Assembly (NCBI RefSeq): GCF_001665835.1
Contig: NZ_LZSX01000035.1
Span: 62,001-126,000, forward strand
Source of the DNA: Mycobacterium colombiense
Lineage (GTDB): Bacteria > Actinomycetota > Actinomycetes > Mycobacteriales > Mycobacteriaceae
Length of the DNA stretch: 64,000 bases
Reading direction: 5' to 3'
Below the pieces are notes generated by a model. The model had not been told where the DNA came from. It did no database searches and saw only the letters and a list, made by a program, of their open reading frames with translations. The translations under genes were made by a program, and so were the position numbers. Positions 25,638 through 35,633 of this stretch are shown here, piece by piece (within the stretch, counting starts at the first letter, position 1; the number at the start of each line of letters is the position of its first letter).

Positions 25638-26804
25638 ATGCGCGTCGCCGTGGTCGCCGGGCCGGATCCCGGGCACTCGTTCCCGGCGATCGCGCTGTGC
25701 CGGCGCTTCGCCGAGGCCGGCGACGAGCCCACCCTGTTCACCGGCGCCGAATGGCTGGACACCGCCCGCGGTGCCGGCATCGGCGCCGCCGCGCTGGACG
25801 GGCTGGCGGCCACCGACGACGACGTCGACGCCGGGGCCAGGATCCACCGGCGCGCCGCGCGGATGGCCGTGCTCAACGTGCCCGCGCTGCGTGAGTTGGC
25901 GCCCGACCTGGTGGTGTCCGACGTCATCACCGCCGGCGGCGGGATGGCCGCCGAGCTGCTGGGCATCCCGTGGATCGAACTCAACCCGCACCCGCTGTAC
26001 CTGCCGTCGAAAGGACTGCCGCCGATCGGCAGCGGGCTGGCGCCGGGCACCGGCATCCGGGGCCGGCTGCGCGATGCCACGATGCGCGCGCTGACGGCGC
26101 GATCCGTGCGCACCGGCCTGCAGCAGCGCGCGAACTCGCGTGTCGAGATCGGGCTGCCGGCACGCGATCCCGGGCCGCTGCGCCGGCTGATCGCCACGCT
26201 GCCCGCGCTGGAGGTTCCCCGCCCGGACTGGCCCGCCGAGGCCGTCGTCGTCGGGCCATTGCACTTCGAACCGACCGACCGGATCCTCGAGGTCCCGGCC
26301 GGCTCCGGGCCGGTGGTGGTCATCGCGCCGTCGACCGCCTTGATCGGCACCGAAGGGCTGGCCGAGGTCGCGCTGGGGTGCCTGACACCTGGGGAGACCG
26401 TGCCGCCGGGGTCGCGGCTACTGGTGTCGCGGTTGGACGGACCGGAACTGACGGTGCCGCCGTGGGCGACGGTCGGGCTGGGACGCCAGGACGAGCTGTT
26501 GGCGCACGCCGACCTGGTGATCTGCGGCGGCGGCCACGGCATGGTGGCCAAGACGCTGCTGGCCGGCGTGCCGCTGGTGGTGGTGCCCGGCGGCGGCGAC
26601 CAATGGGAGATCGCCAACCGGGTGCAGCGCCAGGGCAGCGCCCGGCTGATCCGGCCGCTGACCGCCGACGCGTTGGTGGCCGCGGTCAACGAGGTGCTGT
26701 CGTCGCCGGGCTACCGCACGGCGGCGCGGGCGGCGGCCGCCGGCATCGCCGACGTCGCCGACCCGGTCCGGGTGTGCCGCGACGCGCTGGCGGTGGCCGG
26801 ATGA
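25638..26804 (+). CDS. Glycosyltransferase (Rv2739c-like)
   Basis: A 388-residue GT-B glycosyltransferase with the same length as Rv2739c. The N-terminus MRVAVVAGPDPGHSFP is the acceptor-domain start; the donor-binding segment near residues 298-325 reads CGGGHGMVAKTLLAGVPLV and PGGGDQWEIANR. The donor and acceptor are not known. The ATG at 25638 was chosen because upstream codons overlap the divergent ephG gene. It differs clearly from the glycosyltransferase at 3306, so the two are not recent duplicates. Confidence 0.85.
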   Translation: MRVAVVAGPDPGHSFPAIALCRRFAEAGDEPTLFTGAEWLDTARGAGIGAAALDGLAATDDDVDAGARIHRRAARMAVLNVPALRELAPDLVVSDVITAGGGMAAELLGIPWIELNPHPLYLPSKGLPPIGSGLAPGTGIRGRLRDATMRALTARSVRTGLQQRANSRVEIGLPARDPGPLRRLIATLPALEVPRPDWPAEAVVVGPLHFEPTDRILEVPAGSGPVVVIAPSTALIGTEGLAEVALGCLTPGETVPPGSRLLVSRLDGPELTVPPWATVGLGRQDELLAHADLVICGGGHGMVAKTLLAGVPLVVVPGGGDQWEIANRVQRQGSARLIRPLTADALVAAVNEVLSSPGYRTAARAAAAGIADVADPVRVCRDALAVAG

Positions 26805-26853
26805 TCCGCTGCGCGCCGCGCAGGCCGCCCTATGCTTCGGCGGGAGGCACCCG

Positions 26854-27126
26854 ATGAGGATCATCACGACGATCGCCGCCGGCGCCCTACTGGCGGGCAC
26901 GCTGGCCGGCGCGGCAGTCGCGCACGCCGACAGTCCCGAGGAACAGCAGGTCTGCCAGTTGATGGACGATCCGGCGGCCGCTCAACAGGGGCTCGCGCCG
27001 GCCGAGTACGCCTTCATGCAGTTGCGCGCCACCATGTCGGCCCAACGTGCGCGTGACGTGATGTCGATTGCGGTGCAGGAGGACTGCCCGAACCACATCA
27101 TCGACCTGCCGGCCAGCTGGCGGTAG
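26854..27126 (+). CDS. Small secreted mycobacterial protein, DUF732-like
   Basis: A 90-residue protein with a clear Sec signal peptide (MRIITTIAAGALLAGTLAGA, cleavage near AVAHA-DS at 26-27). The mature part has two cysteines (CQLMDD and EDCPNH), consistent with a disulfide, and resembles the DUF732 group of secreted mycobacterial proteins; that family call is tentative. The ATG has a GGGAGG site. I recall no counterpart at this spot in M. tuberculosis, where the PE_PGRS47 gene is found in the neighbourhood. Confidence 0.7.
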   Translation: MRIITTIAAGALLAGTLAGAAVAHADSPEEQQVCQLMDDPAAAQQGLAPAEYAFMQLRATMSAQRARDVMSIAVQEDCPNHIIDLPASWR

Positions 27127-27165
27127 CGCGCTGCGCGCTCACGTGTCCGATGCCTGCGGGCTGGG

Positions 27166-27171
27166 TATGTT
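27166..27171 (+). promoter_or_regulatory. -10 box, leaderless, for the DUF3046 gene
   Basis: TATGTT is followed by 7 bases and the GTG at 27179. It overlaps the alternative in-frame ATG (27167), which is therefore less likely to be translated. Confidence 0.55.
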
Positions 27172-27178
27172 GACTGGC

Positions 27179-27373
27179 GTGCGGCTAACGGAGTTTCACG
27201 AGCGGGTAGTCCTGCGCTTTGGCACCACCTACGGGTCCTCCGTCCTGGTGGATCACGTGCTGAGCGGCTTCGACGGACGCACGGCCGCCCAAGCCATCGA
27301 GGCCGGGATCGAGCCCCGCGACATCTGGCGGGCGTTGTGCGTGGACTTCGACGTGCCCCGGGAACAGTGGTGA
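27179..27373 (+). CDS. DUF3046 protein
   Basis: A 64-residue conserved actinobacterial protein starting VRLTEFHERV and ending in FDVPREQW, the two hallmarks of DUF3046. It corresponds to Rv2738c, normally found next to recA. The function is unknown; the protein is small, soluble and helical. The GTG start fits both the family's usual beginning (MRLTEF) and a leaderless -10 box; an ATG at 27167 would add four residues. In M. tuberculosis it is closer to recA; here a two-gene riboswitch locus has been placed between them. Confidence 0.85.
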   Translation: MRLTEFHERVVLRFGTTYGSSVLVDHVLSGFDGRTAAQAIEAGIEPRDIWRALCVDFDVPREQW

Positions 27374-27383
27374 GCGCAGCGCG

Positions 27384-28010
27384 CTATTCGTATGCCGGGT
27401 ACGCGTTCTGCCGCAACACCGTGGCGAGGTGCACGGCGTTGCGGACCGCATTGCCGGTAGCGGATGCGACGGCTTCCGGCACATCGTCGAGGTCGGTGTA
27501 GTCCGTGCCCTGCATGGCCTCGCCGTTCCAATAGGTGCACCCCTGCGCGGCGATCGAGAACCCGATGTCATTGAGCGCCTGGAAAAGGTCGGCGACGATC
27601 TTGTGCGCCCCGTCCTCGTTGCCCACGACCGCGGCCAGGGCCACCTTGCCCACCATCCGGGGCCTTCCCGCGTCGTCCGTGTCGGACAGCTCGGCGTCGA
27701 GGCGCTCCAGGACGCGCTGGGCCACGCTGGACATGTGGCCGACCCAGGTGGGCGTCGACACGATGACGATGTCGGCCGACTTGACCTTGGTCAACAGCGC
27801 CGGCCACTCATCGCCGGGCCCCATGTCGGCCTCGACACCGGGCAGCAGCGCCAGGTCCACGCACCGCACCTTCTCACCCTGCACGCCCGCACTGCGCAGC
27901 TGGTCGAGCAACTGGTCGGCGAGCAGCTCGCTGCTGGACGGCGCAGGGCTTTTCTTCAACGAGCAGACCAACGCGATGGCGCGCAGGGATGGCGTTGCGG
28001 CTGAGGACAT
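27384..28010 (-). CDS. NADPH-dependent FMN reductase / flavodoxin-fold oxidoreductase
   Basis: A 208-residue flavodoxin-like protein of the NAD(P)H-dependent oxidoreductase family. The FMN phosphate loop is the CSLKKSPAPSSS segment (~17-28); STPTWVGHMSS (~82-92) is the second flavin-contact loop, followed by the ALAAVVGNEDGAHKI strand-helix. Such enzymes pass electrons from NAD(P)H to flavin or a small acceptor. It is the second gene behind the cobalamin riboswitch, 58 bases after the FhuF-like gene, which suggests a shared role in corrinoid or ferric-complex reduction (inference). It is convergent with the DUF3046 gene. Not known to me at this locus in M. tuberculosis. Confidence 0.8.
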   Translation of the reverse strand: MSSAATPSLRAIALVCSLKKSPAPSSSELLADQLLDQLRSAGVQGEKVRCVDLALLPGVEADMGPGDEWPALLTKVKSADIVIVSTPTWVGHMSSVAQRVLERLDAELSDTDDAGRPRMVGKVALAAVVGNEDGAHKIVADLFQALNDIGFSIAAQGCTYWNGEAMQGTDYTDLDDVPEAVASATGNAVRNAVHLATVLRQNAYPAYE

Positions 28011-28068
28011 GCTGGCCAGATACCCCGGCGCGACGACGCCAAACGACGCCCGCGTCGTCTGATCGGCT

Positions 28069-28734
28069 CTACCGCGGCGTCCGGTGCAGCACGCAGTCGC
28101 CGCACAGAGAACTCCCCGGCAGTCGATAGAAAAGGCAGCAGCTGCGGCGCCTGAAGCCCAGTTGTGGGCTGGTGATGACACCGGCCCCGGCCAGCTCGCC
28201 GGTGTCCAACAGCGACCGGGTCAGCTCGACGATCGCGGGGCGCAGGCCGGGGCGCGCCGACAGCAGGGCCCGTGCGGCCCCCACCAGCGCGGAGGCGATG
28301 TTGCCCGCGAGCAGGGCGGGCGCCAGCTTGACCCGCAGGCCGTCGGCGAGCGGCCACATGTGCTCGCTCACCACGATGCGATACAGCATGTCCGGTGCCG
28401 GGGAGGTGACGGGTTTCCCGGCGGCCTCGGGCAGTCGTAGCTGTGCACCGTCGTCGGCGCGTTGCAGGTCTTGGAGGTCGGGGACGACGCCGTGGCCGAT
28501 CGCGCAGGCGAGCACCGGTGACCACAGCCGGGTGGCGTGAGCGAGGTGGACCAGTGACGCGCCGATCCGCAGATCGGTCGTGCGGTAGCGCCGAATGGTG
28601 GCGTCGATCAGGTCGGCGCAGCCGTCGGCGTAGGACTGTCCGACCGGATGCCAGCCCGCCGCGTCTCCACCCACGGCCAGAGTGAAAAAGCCTCCGTAGG
28701 AAGCGATTTCAGCCAGCTGAGCGGAGATGTCCAT
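28069..28734 (-). CDS. FhuF-like [2Fe-2S] reductase
   Basis: A 221-residue protein. Its C-terminus carries the FhuF-type iron-sulfur motif C-C-x10-C-x2-C (Cys199, Cys200, Cys211 and Cys214; SCCLFYRL then LCGDC). FhuF proteins reduce ferric siderophores to release iron. The upstream ~190 residues are helical, with HATRLWSPVLACAIGHG near 70 as in siderophore-reductase relatives. The start ATG at 28734 lies 7 bases from a hairpin holding its GAGAGG ribosome-binding site. Because a cobalamin riboswitch controls it, a cobalt corrinoid is a more natural target than a siderophore; this is inference. It forms an operon with the flavin reductase downstream. Confidence 0.78.
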   Translation of the reverse strand: MDISAQLAEIASYGGFFTLAVGGDAAGWHPVGQSYADGCADLIDATIRRYRTTDLRIGASLVHLAHATRLWSPVLACAIGHGVVPDLQDLQRADDGAQLRLPEAAGKPVTSPAPDMLYRIVVSEHMWPLADGLRVKLAPALLAGNIASALVGAARALLSARPGLRPAIVELTRSLLDTGELAGAGVITSPQLGFRRRSCCLFYRLPGSSLCGDCVLHRTPR

Positions 28735-28741
28735 TGCTTCG

Positions 28742-28773
28742 CGACCGCCTCTCGGGGAAATCCGCCCCGGTCG
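28742..28773 (-). promoter_or_regulatory. Expression-platform hairpin over the ribosome-binding site
   Basis: Reverse-strand RNA CGACCG (28773-28768) pairs with CGGUCG (28747-28742), with GGGG and CCCC pairing inside. The GAGAGG ribosome-binding site (28753-28748) sits within the hairpin, so its formation would block translation of the FhuF-like gene. It follows the cobalamin aptamer by about 10 bases. Confidence 0.6.
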
Positions 28774-28783
28774 TGGTGAGGAC

Positions 28784-28902
28784 GCGTCGACGGCGAGTAT
28801 CTGGCTCTCTCGGGTGGGCATGCCCATGGAGATCACAGTGGCGGGACCGCACCGGATTCACACCGGTTTCCTCGGGCTTCCGGCTGGAAGGCCCGTCGAC
28901 GC
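28784..28902 (-). ncRNA. Cobalamin riboswitch aptamer
   Basis: The reverse strand holds the cobalamin-riboswitch core at 28871-28833: GGAAACCGGUGUGAAUCC, then GGUGCGGUCCCGCCACUGUG, matching the consensus almost base for base. The B12-box region AGAGAGCCAGAUACUCGCC is at 28809-28791. A perfect 10-bp P1 stem closes it (GCGUCGACGG at 28902-28893 with CCGUCGACGC at 28793-28784). Inside are CUUCC-AGCC-GGAAG, ACCGG-loop-CCGGU and GGGC-AU-GCCC hairpins. About 119 nt, so a compact form. The downstream hairpin suggests translational control of the FhuF-like gene, with repression when cobalamin is bound. Confidence 0.9.
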
Positions 28903-28959
28903 CTTTCGGTAGCCGATGTTGCCACACCTGACGGGAGGGAACGGCGTGTCGAACTTGAA

Positions 28960-28975
28960 TCGAACACCTGTTCGG
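28960..28975. promoter_or_regulatory. LexA (SOS) box of recA
   Basis: TCGAAC-ACCT-GTTCGG matches the mycobacterial SOS palindrome TCGAAC-N4-GTTCGA with one mismatch. It lies about 110 bases before the recA ATG. The riboswitch transcript on the other strand must start close by, so LexA could influence both. Confidence 0.8.
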
Positions 28976-29004
28976 CTAGTGTGGGGAATGTTCGGCCAGT
29001 CAAC

Positions 29005-29027
29005 TTGTCGGTGGCCTTCTCTAGTGT
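29005..29027 (+). promoter_or_regulatory. PafBC/RecA-NDp promoter of recA
   Basis: TTGTCGGTG (29005-29013), 8 bases, TAGTGT (29022-29027): the LexA-independent DNA-damage promoter of mycobacteria, here 54 bases before the recA start codon. An identical TTGTCGGTG element precedes chiZ at 45775. Confidence 0.8.
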
Positions 29028-29081
29028 CACCGCCAACCGACCGATACCGGTCAGACGAACACCGACTATAGGAGAGGCACC

Positions 29082-30122
<1,041 letters not shown>

Positions 30123-30649
30123 GCCCTCCCGCGGTGAGCAGGCGCGGGCGCTGTGCCTGCGCCTGCTCACCGCGAGAGCGCGCACCCGGGCCGAGCTGCA
30201 CGGCCAGCTGGCCAAACGCGGCTATCCCGACGACGTCAGCGAACGGGTGCTCGACCGGTTGGCCTCCGTCGGCTTGATCGACGACGCTGACTTTGCCCAG
30301 CAGTGGGTGCGGTCCCGCCGGGCACACGCCGGGAAAAGCAAGCGCGCCTTGGCCGCCGAGCTGCACACCAAGGGCGTCGACAACGACGTGATCACCGCGG
30401 CGCTGGCCGGGATCGACGCCGGCGCCGAGCGGGACCGGGCGGAACAGTTGGTCCGGTCCAAGCTGCGCCGCGAGACGTTGAACGACGACGACGCGCGGGT
30501 GACCCGCAGGCTGGTGGCGATGCTGGCGCGGCGGGGTTACGGCCAGAACATGGCGTGCGAGATCGTGTTCGCCGAGTTGGCCGCCGAGCGGGAGCGCCGC
30601 CGGGTCTAGGCGGGTGACGTGCGGTTTCTCGCGCGCCGACCGGTCGCCG

Positions 30650-30655
30650 TACCAT
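30650..30655 (+). promoter_or_regulatory. -10 box, leaderless, for miaB
   Basis: TACCAT is followed by 6 bases and the GTG at 30662. It supports GTG 30662 over the ATG at 30671. Confidence 0.55.
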
Positions 30656-30661
30656 GGCCCC

Positions 30662-32182
30662 GTGACTTCGATGGTGCGAGAGACCGTGGCGGCGGACGCC
30701 GCGCCGGCGCGCACCTACCAAGTCCGCACCTACGGCTGCCAGATGAACGTCCACGATTCGGAGCGGCTGGCGGGCCTGCTGGAAGCGGCCGGGTACCGGC
30801 GTGCGGCCGAGGGCGCCGACGCCGACGTGGTGGTGTTCAACACCTGCGCCGTGCGCGAGAACGCCGACAACAAGCTGTACGGCAACCTCAGCCACCTCGC
30901 GCCGCGCAAGCGCGGCAACCCCGACATGCAGATCGCCGTCGGCGGCTGCCTGGCCCAAAAGGACCGGGACGCGTTGCTGCACAAGGCGCCCTGGGTCGAC
31001 GTCATCTTCGGCACCCACAACATCGGGTCGTTGCCCACGCTGCTGGAGCGCGCCCGGCACAACAAGGTTGCCCAGGTGGAAATCGCCGAGGCGCTGCAGG
31101 AGTTCCCGTCGTCGCTGCCCAGCGCACGCGAATCAGCTTATGCGGCTTGGGTTTCCGTCTCCGTCGGGTGCAACAACAGCTGCACCTTTTGCATCGTCCC
31201 GTCGCTGCGCGGCAAAGAAGTCGACCGCAGCCCCGACGACATCCTGGCCGAGGTGCGGTCGCTGGTCGACGACGGCGTGCTCGAGGTCACGCTGCTCGGC
31301 CAGAACGTCAACGCCTACGGGGTGTCCTTCGCCGACCCCGCCCAGACCCGCGACCGCGGCGCCTTCGCCCGCCTGCTGCGGGCCTGCGGCGACATCGACG
31401 GCCTGGAGCGGGTGCGGTTCACCTCGCCGCACCCGGCCGAATTCACCGACGACGTCATCGAGGCCATGGCGCAGACGCCGAATGTCTGCCCAGCCCTGCA
31501 CATGCCGCTGCAATCCGGATCCGACCGGGTGCTGCGCGCGATGCGACGGTCCTACCGCGCCGAGCGCTACCTCGGCATCATCGACCGCGTCCGGGCCGCC
31601 ATGCCGCACGCCGCCATCACCACCGACCTGATCGTCGGATTCCCCGGTGAGACCGAAGAGGACTTCGCCGCGACGCTGGACGTGGTGCGCCAGGCCCGGT
31701 TTTCGGCGGCGTTCACCTTCCAGTACTCCAAGCGGCCCGGCACCCCGGCCGCCGAACTCGACGGGCAGATCCCGAAAGCCGTTGTGCAGGAACGCTATGA
31801 CCGGCTGATCGAGCTGCAGGAGGCGATCTCGCTGGAGGGCAACCAAGCCCTCGTCGGACAGACCGTCGAATTGCTGGTCGCCACCGGCGAAGGGCGCAAG
31901 GACAGCCGCACCGCCCGGATGACCGGGCGGGCCCGCGACGGGCGGCTGGTGCACTTTGCCGTGGACACGCCCCGGGACGTCAGGCCCGGCGACATCGTCA
32001 CCACGGTGATCACCGGGGCCGCACCCCACCACCTCATCGCCGACGCGGGTGTCGTCACGCATCGCCGCACCCGGGCGGGCGACGCGCAGGCCGCCGGGCA
32101 GCGCCCGCGCGGCATCGGCCTTGGCATGCCCGCCGTCGGGCCGCCCGTCGGCCCGACCGAACCCCTTGGATGTGCGCTGTGA
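30662..32182 (+). CDS. miaB: tRNA-2-methylthio-N6-isopentenyladenosine synthase MiaB
   Basis: A 506-residue radical-SAM methylthiotransferase that adds the methylthio group to i6A37 of tRNAs, after the isopentenyl transfer by MiaA (encoded at 37355). The N-terminal UPF0004 domain has the three cluster cysteines ([18 protein letters not shown]). The radical-SAM motif C-x3-C-x2-C is at Cys170, Cys174 and Cys177 (GCNNSCTFC). A TRAM domain follows at ~385-450, and then a ~50-residue basic, Pro-rich tail of unknown role. The stop overlaps the next gene's GTG. Confidence 0.95.
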   Translation: MTSMVRETVAADAAPARTYQVRTYGCQMNVHDSERLAGLLEAAGYRRAAEGADADVVVFNTCAVRENADNKLYGNLSHLAPRKRGNPDMQIAVGGCLAQKDRDALLHKAPWVDVIFGTHNIGSLPTLLERARHNKVAQVEIAEALQEFPSSLPSARESAYAAWVSVSVGCNNSCTFCIVPSLRGKEVDRSPDDILAEVRSLVDDGVLEVTLLGQNVNAYGVSFADPAQTRDRGAFARLLRACGDIDGLERVRFTSPHPAEFTDDVIEAMAQTPNVCPALHMPLQSGSDRVLRAMRRSYRAERYLGIIDRVRAAMPHAAITTDLIVGFPGETEEDFAATLDVVRQARFSAAFTFQYSKRPGTPAAELDGQIPKAVVQERYDRLIELQEAISLEGNQALVGQTVELLVATGEGRKDSRTARMTGRARDGRLVHFAVDTPRDVRPGDIVTTVITGAAPHHLIADAGVVTHRRTRAGDAQAAGQRPRGIGLGMPAVGPPVGPTEPLGCAL

Positions 32183-32820
32183 AAAAAGAGATGAACAACG
32201 ACGACGTACAACTCGGCGCCCTGCGGAGCGAGATCGAGGCCGCGGAACGCCGCGTGGCCCGCGGAATCGACCCCGGCCCGCGGGCCTTCTTCGTGTCGAT
32301 CCTGGTGTTCGTCCTGCTGGCGTCGTTCATCCTGCCGCACACCGGGGACGTGCGCGGCTGGGACGTGTTGTTCGGCAGCCACGGTGCCGGCGCGGCCGCG
32401 GTGGGCCTGCCGTCGCGGGTGTTCGCCTGGCTGGCGCTGGTGTTCGGCGTCGGCTTCTCGATGCTGGCGCTGGTGACGCGGCGCTGGGCGCTGGCCTGGG
32501 TTGCGTTGGCCGGCACGGCCATCGCGGGCGCCGCGGGCATGCTGGCGATCTGGTCGCGTCAGACCGTGGCCGCGGGGCACCCGGGGCCGGGCTGGGGCCT
32601 GATCATCGCCTGGCTCACCGTGCTCGTGCTCATCTACCACTGGGCCCGGGTGGTCTGGTCGCGCACCATCGTGCAGCTCGCCGCCGAGGAGCAGCGGCGC
32701 CGCGTCGCGGCGGCGCAGCAGTCGGTCACCTTCCTGGACGGCCTGGACGGCCTGGACGACCCGGCCACCCCCACCGCCACGGAGACCCGCGACGACCCCG
32801 GCACGACCAACGGGGTCTGA
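32179..32820 (+). CDS. Four-helix membrane protein, Rv2732c-like
   Basis: About 213 residues; a conserved mycobacterial membrane protein orthologous by position to Rv2732c. A short acidic/basic N-terminal helix ([16 protein letters not shown]) precedes four hydrophobic helices at roughly 37-55, 82-103, 107-128 and 140-160, then a charged C-terminal helix and a Thr/Asp-rich tail. Function is unknown. The GTG at 32179 overlaps the miaB stop (GTGA); ATGs at 32170 and 32191 are alternatives. The DUF349 gene converges on it across 6 bases. Confidence 0.75.
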   Translation: MKKEMNNDDVQLGALRSEIEAAERRVARGIDPGPRAFFVSILVFVLLASFILPHTGDVRGWDVLFGSHGAGAAAVGLPSRVFAWLALVFGVGFSMLALVTRRWALAWVALAGTAIAGAAGMLAIWSRQTVAAGHPGPGWGLIIAWLTVLVLIYHWARVVWSRTIVQLAAEEQRRRVAAAQQSVTFLDGLDGLDDPATPTATETRDDPGTTNGV

Positions 32821-32826
32821 CGGCCG

Positions 32827-34155
32827 CTAGGGCTTGCGGGTCAGGGCCTCGACGGCCGCCTGCGCCCACTGTCGCCACTGCTCGGCGTTGGCCTTGGCCT
32901 CTTCGGCTTCCTTGGTGCGGCCCGCCGTCGCGGCCTTCTGCGCCTGCTGTTCGTATTGCTCGGCGCGGGCCTGGAACTGCTCGGCCCGGGCCTGCGCCTG
33001 CGGGTCGGACCAGCCCGTGTCGCCGGCGTCGCGCACCTTCTTCTCGACCGCGCGCAGCCGGCGCTCCAACTCGGCGGACCGCTCGCGCGGGACCTTGCCG
33101 ATCGCGTCCCACTTGTCGGTGATCGTGCGAAGCGCCGCCCGGGCGGCGTCGTGGTTGCTGGTGTCCAGCTTCTCCGCCTCGGCCAGCAGCGCCTCTTTGG
33201 CGTTCGCATTGGCCCGGAATTCCGCGTCCTTCTCCGCCGTCACCGCGTTGCGGGCAGTGAAGAACACGTCCTGGGCCGCCTTGAAGCGCCGCCACAGGGC
33301 GTCGTCGACCTCCCGGGTCGCCCGCCCGGCCGCCTTCCACTCGGTCAGCAGCTTGCGGAATTCGGCGCTGGTGGCGGTCCAGTCGGTCGAGTCCGACAGC
33401 GCTTCGGCCCGCTCGCAGAGGCTTTCCTTGGCCTGGCGGATCACCGAGCGCTCCCGGTCCAGCTCCGCGAAGTGCGATCCCCGTCGCCGGTTGAAGGCCT
33501 CCCGGGCCGCGGAGTAGCGCTTCCACAGCGCGTCGTCGACCTTGCGGTCCACCCCGCTGATCGTCTTCCACTCGTCGAGGATTGCGCGGAACCGGTCACC
33601 CGCGGCCTTCCACTGCGTCGAGTTGGCGGCCAACTCCTCGGCCTCCGCGGCGAGCGCCTCCTTGCGGGCGGTCTGGGTGGCGCGATGCTCCTCGCGCCGG
33701 GAGCGCTCCGCGGCGACGGTCGCCTCGGCGTGCTCGGCGATGGTGGTCAACCGGCCCGCCAGCGCATCGATATTGCCCAGCACGGCCGCCGTCGGCAGCG
33801 ACTCGGCCAACTCGGCCGCGTGCGCCTTGATCTTGCGCGCGTCACCCGACCCGGAGGCCAGGCGCTCCTCCATCAGGGTGACCTCGGTGGCCAGGTCGTC
33901 GAAGCGCCGGCCGAAGTGGGCGAACGCCGCCTCGCGATCGCCGGCCTGCCAGGAGCCGACGATGCGCTCGCCGGCGGAGCTGATCAGCCATACGGTGCCG
34001 TCGTCGTCCACGCGCCCGAATTGGTGCGGATTGCTGGGCGGCGGCACCACCAGCGGGTGCGCGGTGGTGGGCCGCGGTGTCGGCCGGGGGCCGGGACGCG
34101 GTCCCGGACGCGGCGCGGGCCGAGCTGAATCGTCGCGAGGCTCGTCAGCCGTCAT
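32827..34155 (-). CDS. DUF349 coiled-coil protein
   Basis: A 442-residue soluble protein, orthologous to Rv2731. A Pro/Arg-rich repeat (residues ~14-32) leads into a conserved head ([15 protein letters not shown], ~50-64). Three tandem DUF349 helical repeats follow, each marked by a W-K/x-D-x-LW-x-R-F/Y core ([28 protein letters not shown], and a diverged third), and a Lys/Glu/Gln-rich coiled-coil tail. No enzyme motif is visible. Function is unknown; DUF349 proteins are linked to ribosome or stress biology in other bacteria. The ATG at 34155 is the only plausible start. Confidence 0.85.
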   Translation of the reverse strand: MTADEPRDDSARPAPRPGPRPGPRPTPRPTTAHPLVVPPPSNPHQFGRVDDDGTVWLISSAGERIVGSWQAGDREAAFAHFGRRFDDLATEVTLMEERLASGSGDARKIKAHAAELAESLPTAAVLGNIDALAGRLTTIAEHAEATVAAERSRREEHRATQTARKEALAAEAEELAANSTQWKAAGDRFRAILDEWKTISGVDRKVDDALWKRYSAAREAFNRRRGSHFAELDRERSVIRQAKESLCERAEALSDSTDWTATSAEFRKLLTEWKAAGRATREVDDALWRRFKAAQDVFFTARNAVTAEKDAEFRANANAKEALLAEAEKLDTSNHDAARAALRTITDKWDAIGKVPRERSAELERRLRAVEKKVRDAGDTGWSDPQAQARAEQFQARAEQYEQQAQKAATAGRTKEAEEAKANAEQWRQWAQAAVEALTRKP

Positions 34156-34475
34156 GCGCTCGTCACTACCCTTTCACAACCCTTCCGCGCGGTCCGTGTC
34201 CCGCGCGCCTGCCGCGCGAAGCGGCACCGTCTCCTGCCTCTGTCGGATGCCCGGAGCCGGGTCCTCCCAACAGCTGCTTAACAGTATTCAAGCAGCTTGC
34301 TCTGGCATGCGCCGCCGCCTTGCCATTCCCGGCCAACCGGGCACCCGCGCCGTCTCCGCACGGACGGGTACCGTCGTCCTATCGCGTCACCGCATCGGAG
34401 TTCGTCGAACCCTGGTGAGCGTTGTCTTCGGCTCTCGTCGGGGTCGCATGTCGATGGGAGGTCACCATCGCCAAG

Positions 34476-35396
34476 GTGGATATGGCTGCGCTCCTGGCGC
34501 TGATCGCCGCGCTGATGTCGGGCGTCGGCGACGTGATCCGGCAGCGCTCCGCGCAGGAGATCACCGACGAACAGGTAGGCCACCTGGAGCTGTTGCGGAT
34601 GTCGTTGCGCGACGTCCGGTGGTGGCTGGGTGGGATTGCGGCGGTGGGCAGCTTCACGCTGCAGGCGGTGGCGCTGAGCCTCGGTTCGGTGGTGCTGGTG
34701 CAGGCCTTGCAGGTGACCGCGCTGCTGTTCGCCCTGCCGGTCTATGCCTGGCTGACCAAGCACCGGTTGAGCCGACGGGAGTGGGTCTGGGCGGTCCTGC
34801 TGGCGGCCGCGGTGGCGGTCTTCGTGACCGTCGGCGAGCCGGCGGCCGGCTACCAGCGGGCGTCGTTGGATTCCTGGGCGGTGGTCGCGACGGTGATCGG
34901 GCCGGCGATGGTGTTCTGCGTGCTGGGTGCGCGCCTCTGGTCGGGCCCGCTGGCCGCGGTGCTGCTGGCGCTGGTGTCGGCGTCGTCGTGGGCGTTGTTC
35001 GCGGTGCTCACCAAGGCTGTCGTCGACGTGCTGCCGCACGGGCCGGGCGCGCTGCTGCGCACCCCGGAACTGTACGGCTGGTTGCTGGTCGCGGTGCTCG
35101 GCACGATCTTTCAGCAGTCGGCGTTTCGGGCCAGCGCGCTCACCGCCTCGTTGCCGACGATGACGGTGGCCGAGCCGCTGGTCGCGTCGGTGCTGGGCGT
35201 CACCGTGCTCGGTGAGACGCTCGGCGCCAGGGGCCCCGCGGTAATCGCCTTGGTGGCCGCGGTGGTGGTGGTCGTCGTCGCGACCACCGCCCTGGCCCGG
35301 GGAGAGGCCGCATCGATGAACGCGGCCGACGACGCGCCGGACGATCAACGCGATGTTGTGACGCTGATCCCATCGCGCGCGGCGGGTGGGACGTGA
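34476..35396 (+). CDS. DMT-family membrane transporter, copy 1
   Basis: About 306 residues; ten hydrophobic helices in two five-helix halves, typical of the EamA/drug-metabolite transporter superfamily. It is orthologous to Rv2729c and closely similar to its neighbour at 35634. The start is uncertain. A strong GGGAGGT site (34456-34462) sits 4 bases before an ATC (34467) that lines up with the ATG of the paralogue; the nearest standard starts are GTG at 34476, ATG at 34482 and TTG at 34422. The substrate is unknown. Confidence 0.75.
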   Translation: MDMAALLALIAALMSGVGDVIRQRSAQEITDEQVGHLELLRMSLRDVRWWLGGIAAVGSFTLQAVALSLGSVVLVQALQVTALLFALPVYAWLTKHRLSRREWVWAVLLAAAVAVFVTVGEPAAGYQRASLDSWAVVATVIGPAMVFCVLGARLWSGPLAAVLLALVSASSWALFAVLTKAVVDVLPHGPGALLRTPELYGWLLVAVLGTIFQQSAFRASALTASLPTMTVAEPLVASVLGVTVLGETLGARGPAVIALVAAVVVVVVATTALARGEAASMNAADDAPDDQRDVVTLIPSRAAGGT

Positions 35397-35633
35397 AAAG
35401 GGCTGGCAGCGAACGGGCTTAGCCGTCGCTCACAGCTACCTGTGTAGTTCTCTTAGAGTTATCCCACGCGTTACATAGATTGCTGAAGTACTACTTGAGC
35501 GGTTACCTGCGGCGCAGTTAGCAACGTGTGGAACGTCATAAATTTGTAGTTGAACTGAATGCAAATTGTGCGTGTATTTGCCTGCGCCTCGGGGAAAGCT
35601 GGGTCGGACGGGTCGTGAGGCGAGGGGTCGAGA

